From assembly GCA_005784505.1 (NCBI GenBank), contig VCAZ01000045.1, positions 2,516,501 through 2,580,500 of the forward strand: 64,000 bases of DNA. Reading direction: 5' to 3'. This document shows, piece by piece, positions 21,040 through 31,489 of the stretch; positions within the stretch are counted from its first letter, which is position 1, and every line of letters starts with the position of its first letter. This DNA is from Bagarius yarrelli. Its lineage: Eukaryota; Chordata; Actinopteri; Siluriformes; Sisoridae. The notes beneath the pieces are model-generated. The model was given only the letters and a program-made list of their open reading frames with translations, was not told where the DNA came from and ran no database searches. A program made the position numbers and the translations under genes.

Positions 21040-21235
21040 ATGCTGTAATCCAGTGGTTATGGTATTGGACTGATACCTGGAAGATTAGGGTTCAATTCCT
21101 AGCACCACCAAGTTACCACTGCTGGACCCCTGAGCAAGGCCCTTAACCTGTTATTTCTCAGTTGTATAAAAGAGATAAAGGTAAATCGCTCTGGATAAGG
21201 ACGTCTGCCAAATGCCACAAATGTAAATTTACTAA
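21040..21235 (+). repeat. SINE-A
   Basis: CCAGTGGTTATGGTATTGG head, GGGTTCAATTCCTAGCACC box B, AAGGCCCTTAACCTG middle and CGCTCTGGATAAGGACGTC tail ending in CCACAAATGTAAATTT. Confidence 0.87.
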
Positions 21236-22007
21236 ATGTACTTTAGTGTAATTTGTTACTGATTCATGTGTTGCATTCTGGCCAGTTGGAGATAAAGTAT
21301 CTCTTGCAGTATTCGTAGATTAGAGAGAATTTTACATCAGGTGTCAAGAGGTTGGTCTTTTAACGCATTCAGTAGGCAGTGTTTTCCAAACAAGATATCG
21401 AAACAAAATTTTATTCCAATGTACATAATCTTTAGTTATAAATCGAAATAAAGATTTATTCGACTTGTCTTCAGAGTGTGCACTGTTCTGAAAAAAATAA
21501 ATAAATTACGTTTAAAAGCATTGTCAATTCGCAAGCTGTGCATACTGTTTATTCATGCAGCTAAACATTTTGCTATCTGAAAGGCACCAAATTACATAAT
21601 CTAATACTGGGATTAAAATGCAGATCTAGGGCAAGTATCCTGTTGGGAATATTGAAAAAAATGCACCACAAGATAACGAAACACACAGAAATCATAAACT
21701 CGGTCATATACAACAAACACTTTGTACAGAGATCCTCAAATGAAAGTTTCAGTTACTTTTTGGTATCTACTGTAGATGTGTCAATACTTAAACTCATTAC
21801 GGATTCTAACCATGTTGGAAAAACTACTAAACTCCAAACCTTATAAACCAACCAAAGTGTCCAAACTTACTAATTATCTTGTGGCTGAAGAGCAGAAAGC
21901 AGTCCAGAAGTGTAGAGGTTATGAGCCTAGATTAACCCTCGAATGGTCTTCATGCTTTTGTTACCTAGCCAATGTTCACAGGTCTGGTGGACCCACTGCG
22001 TTATTGG
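21236..22007. other. No gene seen
   Basis: Low-repeat, AT-rich sequence with chance frames of 67 and 93 codons at 21643-22057. The latter ends inside the microsatellite. Confidence 0.35.
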
Positions 22008-22008
22008 G

Positions 22009-22048
<40 letters not shown>

Positions 22049-22283
22049 AACCTTTAATTTTAATGTAAGTACAGCATAATTTAATTCCTTAAAATCTATT
22101 TATCTGTCTGACATATGAATTTGACCTAATCTAATCTAATCTAATCTAATCTAATCTAATCTAATCTGAATAATATAATATAATATAATATCATATAATA
22201 TCATCTATCATATAATATCATAAAATAATAATATATAGTTTGGTCTGTCTATCTAGGTTAAAAAAAATGATGTTTGCCTGCAA

Positions 22284-22336
<53 letters not shown>

Positions 22337-22559
22337 ATAGATATAACCTTTAATTTTAATGTAAGTACAGCATAATTTAATTCTTTCTATTCTTTATAAT
22401 CTGTCTATCTGTCTGACATATGAATGTGACCTAAACTAAATCTAATCTAATAATATAACATAATATAATATAATATAATATAATATAATATAATATAATA
22501 TAATATATAGTTTTTGTCTGTCTATCTAGGTTAAAAAAAAAAATGATGTCTGCCTGCAA

Positions 22560-22627
<68 letters not shown>

Positions 22628-22680
22628 GTCTATCTATCTATCTATCTATTTCTCTGTCTGTCTGTCTGTCTGTCTGGCTT
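22008..22680. repeat. Compound microsatellite in a 296-bp tandem duplication
   Basis: Three ATCT arrays (22010-22047, 22285-22337, 22560-22660) alternate with a spacer that occurs twice. Each spacer starts TAACCTTTAATTTTAATGTA (22048 and 22344, 296 bases apart), then has ATCTGTCTGACATATGAAT, an AATCT or AATAT array, and TTGCCTGCAAATCTATC or a close variant. The array therefore has a higher-order unit of about 296 bases, with a third partial unit at the right end. Confidence 0.93.
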
Positions 22681-23587
22681 TACATCTATTTTTTTGGTAC
22701 AAATATACACCATGCCGTGTTCATTATTAAAACATTTTTCTGGTTTTATCTTAATAGATTAAATTAGATGACCAGTTTGTAAATTATGGTAATAGTAAAT
22801 AGGCGTATTACATTTATTATAGATTTTTCTATCAAGCTACAAACCGAAACTATAATTGGGGTAAAAAAAAAAGCAACCTAGTGTGCACAGAGCAGGGTCC
22901 ATCTCCACGTCCCACAGGCTTTTTAGAAAAAGTCTTTTTTATGTCTTCCCACTGAAATGTGTAATGGGTAGGCGGAAACCAGGCACCCTCCCAGTCCTAA
23001 GCACCTGTGACCTGAGAAAGGGAGTCAGCTGTAAACTCAACGACGGCCATCAATTTTAGCCGATATGGACCAGATCCAATATCCACAGTCATCTTGACTT
23101 AAACCCAGACCAGCTGCAGGCATTGTGATTGATTGAAGTTAGTCTGGCATTCAGCCTCGCCTCCAGGACAGGCAGGTGGCACTCTCTCTCTCTCTCTCTC
23201 TCACTATTAATCACACATACATTTCCCCACTCCCGCACACCTCCACACATACAAACACAAGCTTTATTGCCACGGTTGATCGAACCCCTTACAAATTGAA
23301 CTGCATGCACAGAAATGAGCTAAGCAACCTCAACATAATCATTTTTTTTCTAAGTGACTTTATCAGATGTTCATACACACACACACACACACACACACAG
23401 TCCATTTGGGAATGCATGCGCTTAGAAGACAAGTGGAAGTTATTAGAAAATATCACTTTAATATAAAAAAGGAGATCTTCCATGAACTGCTTTCATCTCG
23501 AAACGTTTTACATCACAAATCCTTTAGTCATTAAGATATAAGAAAATAATCCAACCCAGAGAGCCGTTGAGAGGAGCTGGAAATGTT
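22681..23587. other. No gene; repeat-poor island and two dinucleotide arrays
   Basis: 22870-23170 has mixed composition with no recognised repeat and could be conserved noncoding sequence. A CT array lies at 23181-23203 and a CA array at 23374-23399. Frames crossing them are low complexity. Confidence 0.45.
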
Positions 23588-23731
23588 GAGGCCAAACGAA
23601 AGGCCAAAGAGGAGATATATAAATGTGATAAATGAGGACATGAAGTTAGTAGGTGTGTGTAAGGAGGATTCAAGGGATAGGGCTGGGTGGAGGTAGATGA
23701 TTCGCTGTGAAGAACCCTGAAGGAGAAAAAG
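23588..23731 (+). pseudogene. LINE (RTE-like) 3' fragment
   Basis: GAAAGGCCAAAGAGGAGATA, AATGAGGACATGAAGTTAGT and GATGATTCGCTGTGAAGAAC match the end of the LINE ORF and 3' end seen at 15250-15898. It is a heavily 5'-truncated copy. Confidence 0.75.
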
Positions 23732-23954
23732 ATTAATTTTTATAATTTACTTTTATAATACATTTTTTTATAAAAATAAAGTGCTGATTGTTTTCCATTT
23801 TTGTTAATGTTTAGTTAGTCACATGAACAACAATCCCAGTTGACTACCTACTAGTAGCAGTGCCAGTATAATTTATCTCTTTCTTCAAAGCAAATGATGC
23901 AGCAGTACTTTAGTCCTAATGTCTATAATGCATATCTAGCTAGCCAAGTTCATT
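23732..23954. other. No gene seen
   Basis: AT-rich spacer. Confidence 0.35.
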
Positions 23955-24275
23955 TTTTGTACAGATGACAAATCTGAATCCATTCACAGATTCAAATCCT
24001 TCTGATTCACACATCGAATAGATCTAATTCTCACTAGTGATTTGACACACTTAAATCAGTAAGGATTATGACTGCTTTTGCCATGGTCCTTCCACTAGAG
24101 AGCATTTGACAAATTTCTGGAACCTACATAATCCATAGACTCATGTAAAGTCCCTTGGATTTGATTGTTTTGATATGCGGAGTCATATGGATTAGTTAAA
24201 CCTATCGTTCAGATGAATCAGGTGACTCAGTATCCATAAATGGTCTCTCAGGTTTCTGACCATGATGGCAATTTC
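23955..24275 (-). mobile_element. hAT-like nonautonomous element, copy 2
   Basis: On the minus strand this matches 7568-8034. Shared features are the end ACAGATGACAAATCTGAATC, AATCCTTCTGATTCAC, a middle TAAGGATTATGACTGCTTTT-like part and CAGATGAATCAGGTGACTCA. The second terminus is not recognisable, so the copy is incomplete or diverged. Confidence 0.5.
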
Positions 24276-24339
24276 CTAAACAACTTATTCAGCTAATAGC
24301 TAACAACTAGAACAAGTGAATAGTGTCAATTTAGGGAAT

Positions 24340-24507
24340 AGTGGTAGCCTAGTGGTTAAGGTGCTAATTGATCTCGATTTGATTCCCAGCACTACTAAGC
24401 TATCACTGCTGGCCACCTAAGCAAGGCTCTCAACCTCCAGTTGCTTAGTTGTATAAAAGTCGCTCTGGATAAGGACGTCTGCCAAATCGTCTGTAAATGT
24501 AGTTTGT
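24340..24507 (+). repeat. SINE-A with internal deletions
   Basis: GTGGTAGCCTAGTGGTTAAGG head, GATTTGATTCCCAGCACT box B, CAACCTCCAGTTGCTTAGTT middle and GTCGCTCTGGATAAGGACG tail. Confidence 0.87.
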
Positions 24508-25331
24508 ATGTGTCCATGTTGTTGTTAGCAAAAAGAAACCTAGGACTAAACTGAGCAAAGTACAATAAATGTAGCGAAGGGGCCATATATAGGATTGGGG
24601 TTATTTAACGCCGATAAATCCGGATTCGCTTATCTTGCTATTATGCTATAGTGGCTAATCTTCTATTGGCATGTTCTAGAACTTTGAGTTAAATATTTAA
24701 TGTGTCTAAAGTAATAATCTATAACAATACGTCTTATGAATTTTTTACTCCTTACATAAGTTGCAGGGGTATGTGAGATTGTACAACCAAAGAAAAGCTA
24801 TTTGGGTACAAATGTTATTATACTAAAAAAAGTATTAAGTGTTTATTAAAAAAAATATCAAGCCTAAGGAATAAATAAGATCCTCCGAAGAATTGCAATC
24901 ATTTTAACCGCTAATACAGTTGCAGTGCATATTAAAATATTGTATTATTTTTGCTCAAGGACATTTTTCCGTATTTACCATGTGCTTCTCATGAAATCGT
25001 TTTCGACTGAACAGATCCTACAGGGTGGCAGGCATTTTCTAACTAAAGCCTGTGACTAATATGTCATAATTAGTAGATCTCAAAGTCAAACAGCTGAAAT
25101 TAATTATCTGACTTGTCATAACCCTGGAAGTGTAATTTAAAAAGAAAAGGAAATGTATTAATATTCCTACTTTATAATTTTATTCTAAGTTTCCTTTTAT
25201 TAAAGTCATAAATCATTTTTCTAAATGGCAACAAGTGGTGACTGTAAATATTTAACAATTTGCAGATTTTGATTCCATAGACTTATCCAACAGAAATATT
25301 TTAAATTAATAACTAGATGCTTTAGTCTAAA
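24508..25331. other. No gene seen
   Basis: AT-rich sequence. Nothing recognised. Confidence 0.35.
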
Positions 25332-25690
25332 GGTGTCAAACTCAGTTTCTAAAGGATCCAAAGCCCTGCAAAGTTTAGTTTCCACCCTATTCCAGACCAC
25401 AAAACATGGATTTTTCAAAAATTCCAGTCTGAGTAGGGTCTTCTTCTTTTTTCTTCTTCTTCTCCTTTCGGCTTTTGCCTTCAGGGGTCTTCACAGCGAA
25501 TCATCTGTCTTCACCTAACCCTATTCTCTACATCCTCTTAAAGTGCTGGAAGTGAAACGCTAGTATTCCGGTAAGGGAGCCCTTTTGTGGTCAGGAGTCG
25601 GGAGCTCCAGATTAGCTGGATCAGGTGCAATTAATTAGCGTTGAAGCTAAATGGTGCAGGGTGGTGGCCCTCCAGGAGTACCTTAGTCCT
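25332..25690. mobile_element. hAT-type MITE split by a LINE fragment
   Basis: The left arm GGTGTCAAACTCAGTTTCTA ... CAAAGTTTAGTTTCCACCC and the right arm GAAGCTAAATGGTGCAGGGT ... GGCCCTCCAGGA are the two ends of a common fish MITE with long inverted repeats. The right end has lost its terminal TGACACC match. The interior is interrupted at 25438-25540 by a reversed LINE 3' end. The family name is from memory only. Confidence 0.6.
25438..25540 (-). pseudogene. LINE (RTE-like) 3' end, reversed, inside a MITE
   Basis: On the minus strand it reads GTAGAGAATAGGGTTAGGTG, ACAGATGATTCGCTGTGAAG and CCGAAAGGAGAAGAAG, the 3' end seen in the copies at 15250 and 35925. Only the last about 100 bases are present. 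Confidence 0.75.
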
Positions 25691-25889
25691 TTAGCCCTTG
25701 CACTAGTATGTAAACCGCTAACATTCCTAGCAATTGGTTTTGTATACTCTTTGGACATTTTTGAAAGTGTTACATGTTGTAATCCTGAAAGGCTAAATTA
25801 GCCTTTGTTGCAATGTTTTTTTTTTTGCTTCTGTTTTTTTTTTCAGGTGGCCTTGCGCTTTAGCAGCAGTGTGGTGGTACTTTAGTTTG
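25691..25889. other. No gene seen
   Basis: Short spacer with T runs (25817-25849). A polypyrimidine stretch ending in CAG lies at about 25845, before the env remnant. Confidence 0.3.
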
Positions 25890-27025
25890 TCAAGACTTTT
25901 TTGATAGCTATACTGGGTCATGTTGGATCTGACATCATTTTGGGGAACGGTCATTATCCTTTCCCTGGACCACACCTCTCTAAGACCAGTAAGGATAACT
26001 CATTGTACATCATTTCTATCAATATTGTAGGACTTGTGCAGACTATCGTCTGTAATAAAGTGCTGAGTAAAATGCCAGGATGTAACGGCTCTGTTACTAA
26101 TAATAATAAATGTAGGAAACTTCCTAAAGATCAACTAATCCTTTGCTTGCTGTAAACAACTATCAGCTTTTCCTTGCCCTAGAGAAATTTGGGGACACTT
26201 GTGTCTGTTCACAGAGTGATACAACAAGCTTAGTGTTAGGATTTTCTTCCTGTCTAGTTTATATTAATGTGACAACTTCCGGGAACCTTAAAGCTCCTCT
26301 ATGCACTGTTTCTAACAATTTGTTTCCCAAAAGTAAAAGTAATATAACTGGTGCCCCTTCTGTGGGCATTTGTCCTCTACTAATACCGTCCTCTGGGTTT
26401 GTGTTCAGCGAGCTTATACCCGACTACCTGCACATTAGACTGATTGGACTGGTTGTTGTTACCCATTATTGTTGTTCCCAGTGTGTCTGTTTATACCTCT
26501 GACCCCTGGTCTGATAAAGCTAGTACCTTTACACATCTAGGAAAAAGGAGTATATCTTCACATTTCCCGGGCTATTTTCTTGCTGCACCATGGACCATCC
26601 CAGGGTCTCTGGGTCTCAGGGTAATTGGTCTCTGTTCTTGGAGGAACTGTTGCCACACTGAATAAGATTAATGTCCTTACTTATATGCTGTTGTCTTTGG
26701 CCAATGATACTGAACAAAAATAATGAATTAAAAAGCCATTTTTGAGGTTATGGATAGAATAAGAATAGAATAGTTTTGGACTTATTAACAGCAGGACCTG
26801 TTGGGTTTTTGTAAGATGCTCAATACTTTTTGTTGCTTGTAATATCACCAATGTTATCATATACATAAAGAAATAGCTGCTCCCTCTCAGGTGGACGATA
26901 TATATGGTTTTCCTGGTTGACCTCTCTTTGGGGAGGAAAGGACTATGGGATTTGGTATTCTGTTGTTCCTTTTATTGTTGTTATCTTTTTTGTCCTTTTT
27001 TTGTTGCATATTCTGCAGTGTATTT
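25890..27025 (+). pseudogene. Endogenous retrovirus env pseudogene
   Basis: In exogenous relatives Env is the virion surface glycoprotein, made of a surface and a transmembrane subunit. Here only decayed pieces remain. 25901-26155 and 26143-26502 are open, rich in cysteines and N-glycosylation sites, as expected of a surface subunit. Near 26560-26650 a GYF motif is followed by NWS, a pattern seen before the cleavage region of gamma-like Env. At 26761-26811 NRIVLDLLTA matches the core of the immunosuppressive-like region that precedes the CX6CC motif. At 26905-27020 WFSWLTSLWG precedes a hydrophobic segment of about 20 residues, the membrane anchor. Stops and frameshifts separate these pieces, so no protein can be made. 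No gag or pol lies upstream and no LTR pair is evident. Confidence 0.72.
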
Positions 27026-28841
27026 CCCGCAGCGAGTTGTGAATATGTTAATTCTAGAACATGCATAGAGATGCGAATCTTTTATTAAGCGTGTTTGTTC
27101 ATTTGACTTCTTTTGCTTTCTTTTTCCATACACTAACACACACGCATACTTTCACTCAGATCCATTCTTTGATGCAGGAACCCTGAGGAACCTTGAGGCC
27201 AAGGCACCCTGTTCTAGATACTTTTGTTATCTGTCATATACACCTAAAATGTCAAGTCACAGATCTGGTTTCTTCTAGCCTTCTCTTGTTTCTTCCTTTT
27301 CATTGAGTAATTGTTTTTCTTTATCCTTACATACATTCTGAATGTCCTGGGTATAAATTCGTATACTCTAGTATACTATATATGACAGGTTCCACCCTCA
27401 GATAAAGCCTTCAACATGCTTCTAGTGCGTCGAAAAGATTTTGGCAAAACTGCTGAAAAAACCCCTATGTGTTATCACATGTGGTATCACACTCTGACTC
27501 ATAGGGGATGGCACAAGTGGTGACATTGGAATTCTGTTTGCTGCACATGTGGTTCGACTGCGTTTTACTGGTTATTGTCTCTTTTTATTATTGCACTCTG
27601 TTTATTTCATGAAATTAACTGAGGTGCAAAAGTATGACAGTATAGTGTGTAAAATACGCTCTGGCGGTAGGTCTTAAAAGGATATTATTAATACATTTCT
27701 AAAAAAGTATGACTTTTTTTATTTTTATTATATATATTTATTTTTGTTATCCTCTTTGAAATACCTATATTAAGGGTTTTTTAAATTACTTTAACTTTTT
27801 TTATCAAACTGTCCTTACAAACTTTCCACTTTAGCTACAGCTGTAGTGTTATGACAGGCCCCAGAACCTACGACTACAAGATGCGTGTTGACCTTTGTAC
27901 AGTATGCATCCTAGTCAGGAAAAGCGAAGAGCTAGCACAAGAACATAAAAAAGCTCTTAAAGCTTATTTTTCTCTCTGACCATCTCACAGTAGGAATGCT
28001 CTTTAAAGGAGTTGTGCGAAAAGGCATATGAGATATGACACACAGCAAGGGGTCACAATGGCCTTACTTTATATAATACATCCCATTACTGTAGCCAAAA
28101 GAGAGGGGAAAAAAGGATTTCTATAAACATGTCAAAATTGTATTCAATTCAAAGCAGAATTGCAGCCAAAAAATCTACGTACATTATGTTTTTATGTATT
28201 TTAAGTTTTACTTATTTAGTAGTATCATTTTACTTTCTTTAGTAGTATCAACGAAGCCACTTAAAAAAATCATTTATCAGCTGCATTGCTAGTCATACGC
28301 ATGATCAATGCTAAACAGTTTGCTAATTGTAATGGTCTAAGGTAAAGTTTTCCCCCAAAGGACCACCAGGTGGCGTAAAGTGACTGTTGTTTATGTTTCT
28401 ATGTACTTCCTGTTTGTCTGCCCCAGTCGTTTCATGTTCCCCTATTGTTTTAAGGTGTGGCTTGTTTTCCCCGTTAATCGTGGTGTAGTCGTCCCAATGT
28501 CATATTTTCATTATATCACTAATGTCACTAGTGCTTTCTTATGTTTTCCTCATTTTCGAATGATGGACGCTAATGCTAATCGCTTGTAATGCTAATTCCC
28601 TTCCGTTGTTTTCTAGCGTAGTTCTGAGAATTATTCCTTAGTTGATTTCTTTGATTTGTGGTTTCCAGCCGATCTGCTTTGTCCCCCTGCTTTCTTCCAA
28701 CACACTAATAAAATCAACTAAAAAATTGATTAAATAATAGTTAAATAATTTTGTTGGACAATTATATATAAATCAAGTGACCCAATTCAGATTTTATCCT
28801 CCAGTGTGTCACACATCGGATATGACCCATGATCGTGTAAG
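27026..28841. other. No gene; possible retroviral or LTR-like sequence
   Basis: Downstream of env, a TATA-like GGGTATAAATTCG (27350) and a later GATAAAGCC could be the remains of the 3' LTR, but no TG...CA ends or second copy are found. The segment 28325-28720 (ACCACCAGGTGGCGTAAAG then T/G-rich runs and CTAATAAAATC) has the composition of fish LTRs. The rest is AT-rich. Confidence 0.3.
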
Positions 28842-28903
28842 CCGGACGGATTCGGACATTTTCAGATCGGTTTCAGGTTTTATTTATATGTGGGAATAAA
28901 TCA
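28842..28903 (-). repeat. Dispersed repeat, copy 1 (pair with 50250-50305)
   Basis: On the minus strand it shares GATTTATTCCCACATATAAA, CTGAAACCGATC and AAAATGTCCGAATC with 50250-50305, with several differences. It is probably a fragment of a nonautonomous DNA transposon. Confidence 0.5.
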
Positions 28904-29639
28904 GTATATATGTGTTACTGTTGGTGTCCATCTTAGTTGATGTCATGTGCCACCTTCGCTTATAGATTAGATTAGTATTGCCAAAAAATTATTGCATTTG
29001 TTTTGATTGCTTGTGTAGTTTTTTACTCAGTTAAAACTAACGAAAAATATATCAAATCAAAAATAAACATCAAGTGCTTTGCAATTTTAGCGAGTGCTTG
29101 AAATGCTTGATGGAGTGCTCGGAGAACGTGGTGGCTTCTAGTGTTTGGAAAACAAACTGCTAATTAGGTACTCCAACTCTTATGCAGAGAGCGCATACAG
29201 GAACCTCCTCTCACAGCGTGTTTCACTCGAATGACAAAATAGCAATTATGAAGCTGGAGCAGAGGCTAAGAATTGAGGAAAAAGTAAAAAAAAAAAAACA
29301 ACAACTCATCAATCATGAGTATGAACCACGGAGAATAGAGTGAGGATGATGTGGTTTTGAATGGCTTGTTGGCTGATTCAAGAAAACAAATTGGTTTGAA
29401 ATGAACTGGCTTAGTGAGAAGCTCGGAAAAGTAGATGGGAAATAGCCTGAAACGGATTGGCACACTGTATAAAAGTAAACTACATTTGAAATAAATCATA
29501 GTACAGTTAAAGCTGAAATCTAAAACTAAGTAGCTGTTATCATGGCTTAATTGTGGCTTGGATGCTAACATGTTCACTCTTTGCTAATTAACATTTACGT
29601 ACATATACGTTCTTGCTGTTTTTCTTTCTGCTCACCACA
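28904..29639. other. No gene seen
   Basis: AT-rich. A 103-codon minus-strand frame (29266-29577) ends in a T-run-derived polyphenylalanine and is not convincing. Confidence 0.35.
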
Positions 29640-29764
29640 ACAATCATCTCCTGCACATATCTGATTTGGTGCAGGGTTTTACACTTGATGCCCCTTCTGA
29701 TGCAACCCCCAATTGTATTTAGGCTTGGAATGGGCACTTGCGGTTGTTTACCTCCTTACCCTAC
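29640..29764 (+). repeat. Dispersed repeat fragment (SINE-like)
   Basis: GATGCCCCTTCTGATGCAAC and AATTGTATTTAGGCTTGGAA resemble a widespread fish repeat with the consensus idea GATGCCCTTCCTGACGCAAC and a GGCTTGGGACC end. Both flanks are lost. Confidence 0.4.
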
Positions 29765-29984
29765 ATATACTTTATTATTTTAACCAGTATTTTATTTTCA
29801 TAAAAGAAATCTATAATCTATAATCTATAGTTAATTCAGGTACAAGTAAATGCTGATGAACTAACAACATTAGAAAGAGGTTTGGCTTAAAAGACAGTCA
29901 GCTACTTTTCAGTGGCTGCTTCTGGGTCCAAGGGGATGATGGGTGGGAACATACCCAAAAATCGAGCACCTCATATCACCTGGT

Positions 29985-30905
29985 AAAAACCCAGTGCGAG
30001 AATAGAGTTGCCAAAGTAGCTACAGCAATGGGAACTCCCGGGGAGGAGGATGAGTCCGAGGACCATCGCTCTACCTAAGAAAGCCTCGGGGAAGAGGCCC
30101 TGATGCCTGCAGAGCTAGGCCTCTGGGGGAAACTTCCATGGGGAGAGGGACGATCATATTACAGTATATAATACCTGATTCCCCAGTGTCCTTAGGAAGA
30201 CTTCTTACTACCCCTGTGCCTGCAGGGCAAGGTCTTCCAGGTCGACTATGAAATGCGACTGTTGAAAATCCGAGGACTGGTTTGTCACAATAGACCTTCC
30301 ACATATATATTCTTCCACAGCACAGTAAGTTCCTGAGGTTTGTGCATGGATGCTGCATTGGAACTCCAGGGCCCTTGCATTTAAAACTACATAGACGACT
30401 GGCTAATCTTTGCAGATTCACAGCAGCAGGCAGTTTGACATCGAGATCACGTTCTCGTTCACATCCAGAAGCTGCGGCTAGGGTCAAAAACAAGAAGACT
30501 GTCCCATTCCCAGACCTCTAAATATTTAAGGGTTGTCGTGATCTCGGTCACAATACAGGCCGAGCTAGCGCACGTTTAGGTCAAAACAATACTGGTAACC
30601 GTAAGGGAGTTCAGAGAACAGCGGTCCTTTATTGTTAAACGGTTTCAGAGATTACTGGGCCTCATGGTGGCAGTTTCCAAAATAAGGACATAATACCTTT
30701 TGACCTGCTGCCTATGAGAATGCTACAGTAGTGGTTAAAAACTAAGAGGGTTTTCCTGAGGGCCAATGCAATCTGCAGGATCAAGGTTGCGTGATGATGC
30801 CTTTGAGCCATGTACAACAGAACCCTCGGTTTCCGGTGTAAGGTTTGAAAGTTGGGGCAGTTTGTTGCCATATAAATCTTTGACAGATGCCTCCCTTACA
30901 TATCC
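29985..30905 (+). pseudogene. DIRS-like reverse transcriptase pseudogene
   Basis: Fragments of a DIRS-type reverse transcriptase/RNase H appear on the plus strand in shifting frames. In order they are DWFVTIDL (about 30278-30301), a CMDAALELQG segment (about 30346-30375), the catalytic YIDDWLIFADSQQQAV (about 30389-30436), RLLGLMVAVSKI (about 30650-30685), a DLLPMRMLQ segment and a TDASL end near 30890. YIDD is the polymerase active site and LLG followed by an MR.LQ.W pattern is characteristic of DIRS elements. Stops and indels break every domain. The minus-strand frame of 140 codons at 30071-30493 is a shadow of this. Confidence 0.75.
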
Positions 30906-31489
30906 ATTATACTAATTATATTGCTCTATGTTGTTAGTTGCTAGTTCTTGTTTGTTTATTTATTGTTTAAACGCTCCGTTTAACTGGATGTAACCTTCTA
31001 TCTGATTTCATCCAAATGAAAATGACTCTTTCAGCCCATTAAATTTGTCAGCAAACCCATTTTCGGCATCATATGCTCATGATTAAAACTAGCCAATTAA
31101 ACAAAAACTTGTCCCATGTGAATATTCCAGCTGCAAGTATAAAAATAGCTCTTAACTTTCTTTGTAAAATAAGTGGATTGTCATAACTGCACATCCTTTC
31201 CACATGGGAACAGATTGCAGATCCATGTCCCCGTCATGATGACTGTACTAATACAAGACACGCCAACAGACACCAAAAGGTTTAGTGTTTAGAAGGAGTC
31301 GGATGTATAACTAACTATGCCTACGCATCACCCTAAAAGTGGCATTATAGTTAAATCATCTAACAGATGCACCTAAAAAAGTGCTTTGAGTCGCATCATT
31401 GAACAGATCAGTTCTGTTACGCCAGATCGAAAGTATAACAACCCAAAAACAGTTGAAAAAGAGAGACAGAAAATCTATTTTTGATATAC
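30906..31489. other. No gene seen
   Basis: AT-rich sequence between the DIRS remnant and the minisatellite. Confidence 0.35.

Noticed and set aside
30071..30493. 140-codon minus-strand frame
   Set aside because: It is a shadow of the plus-strand DIRS-like reverse transcriptase remnant.
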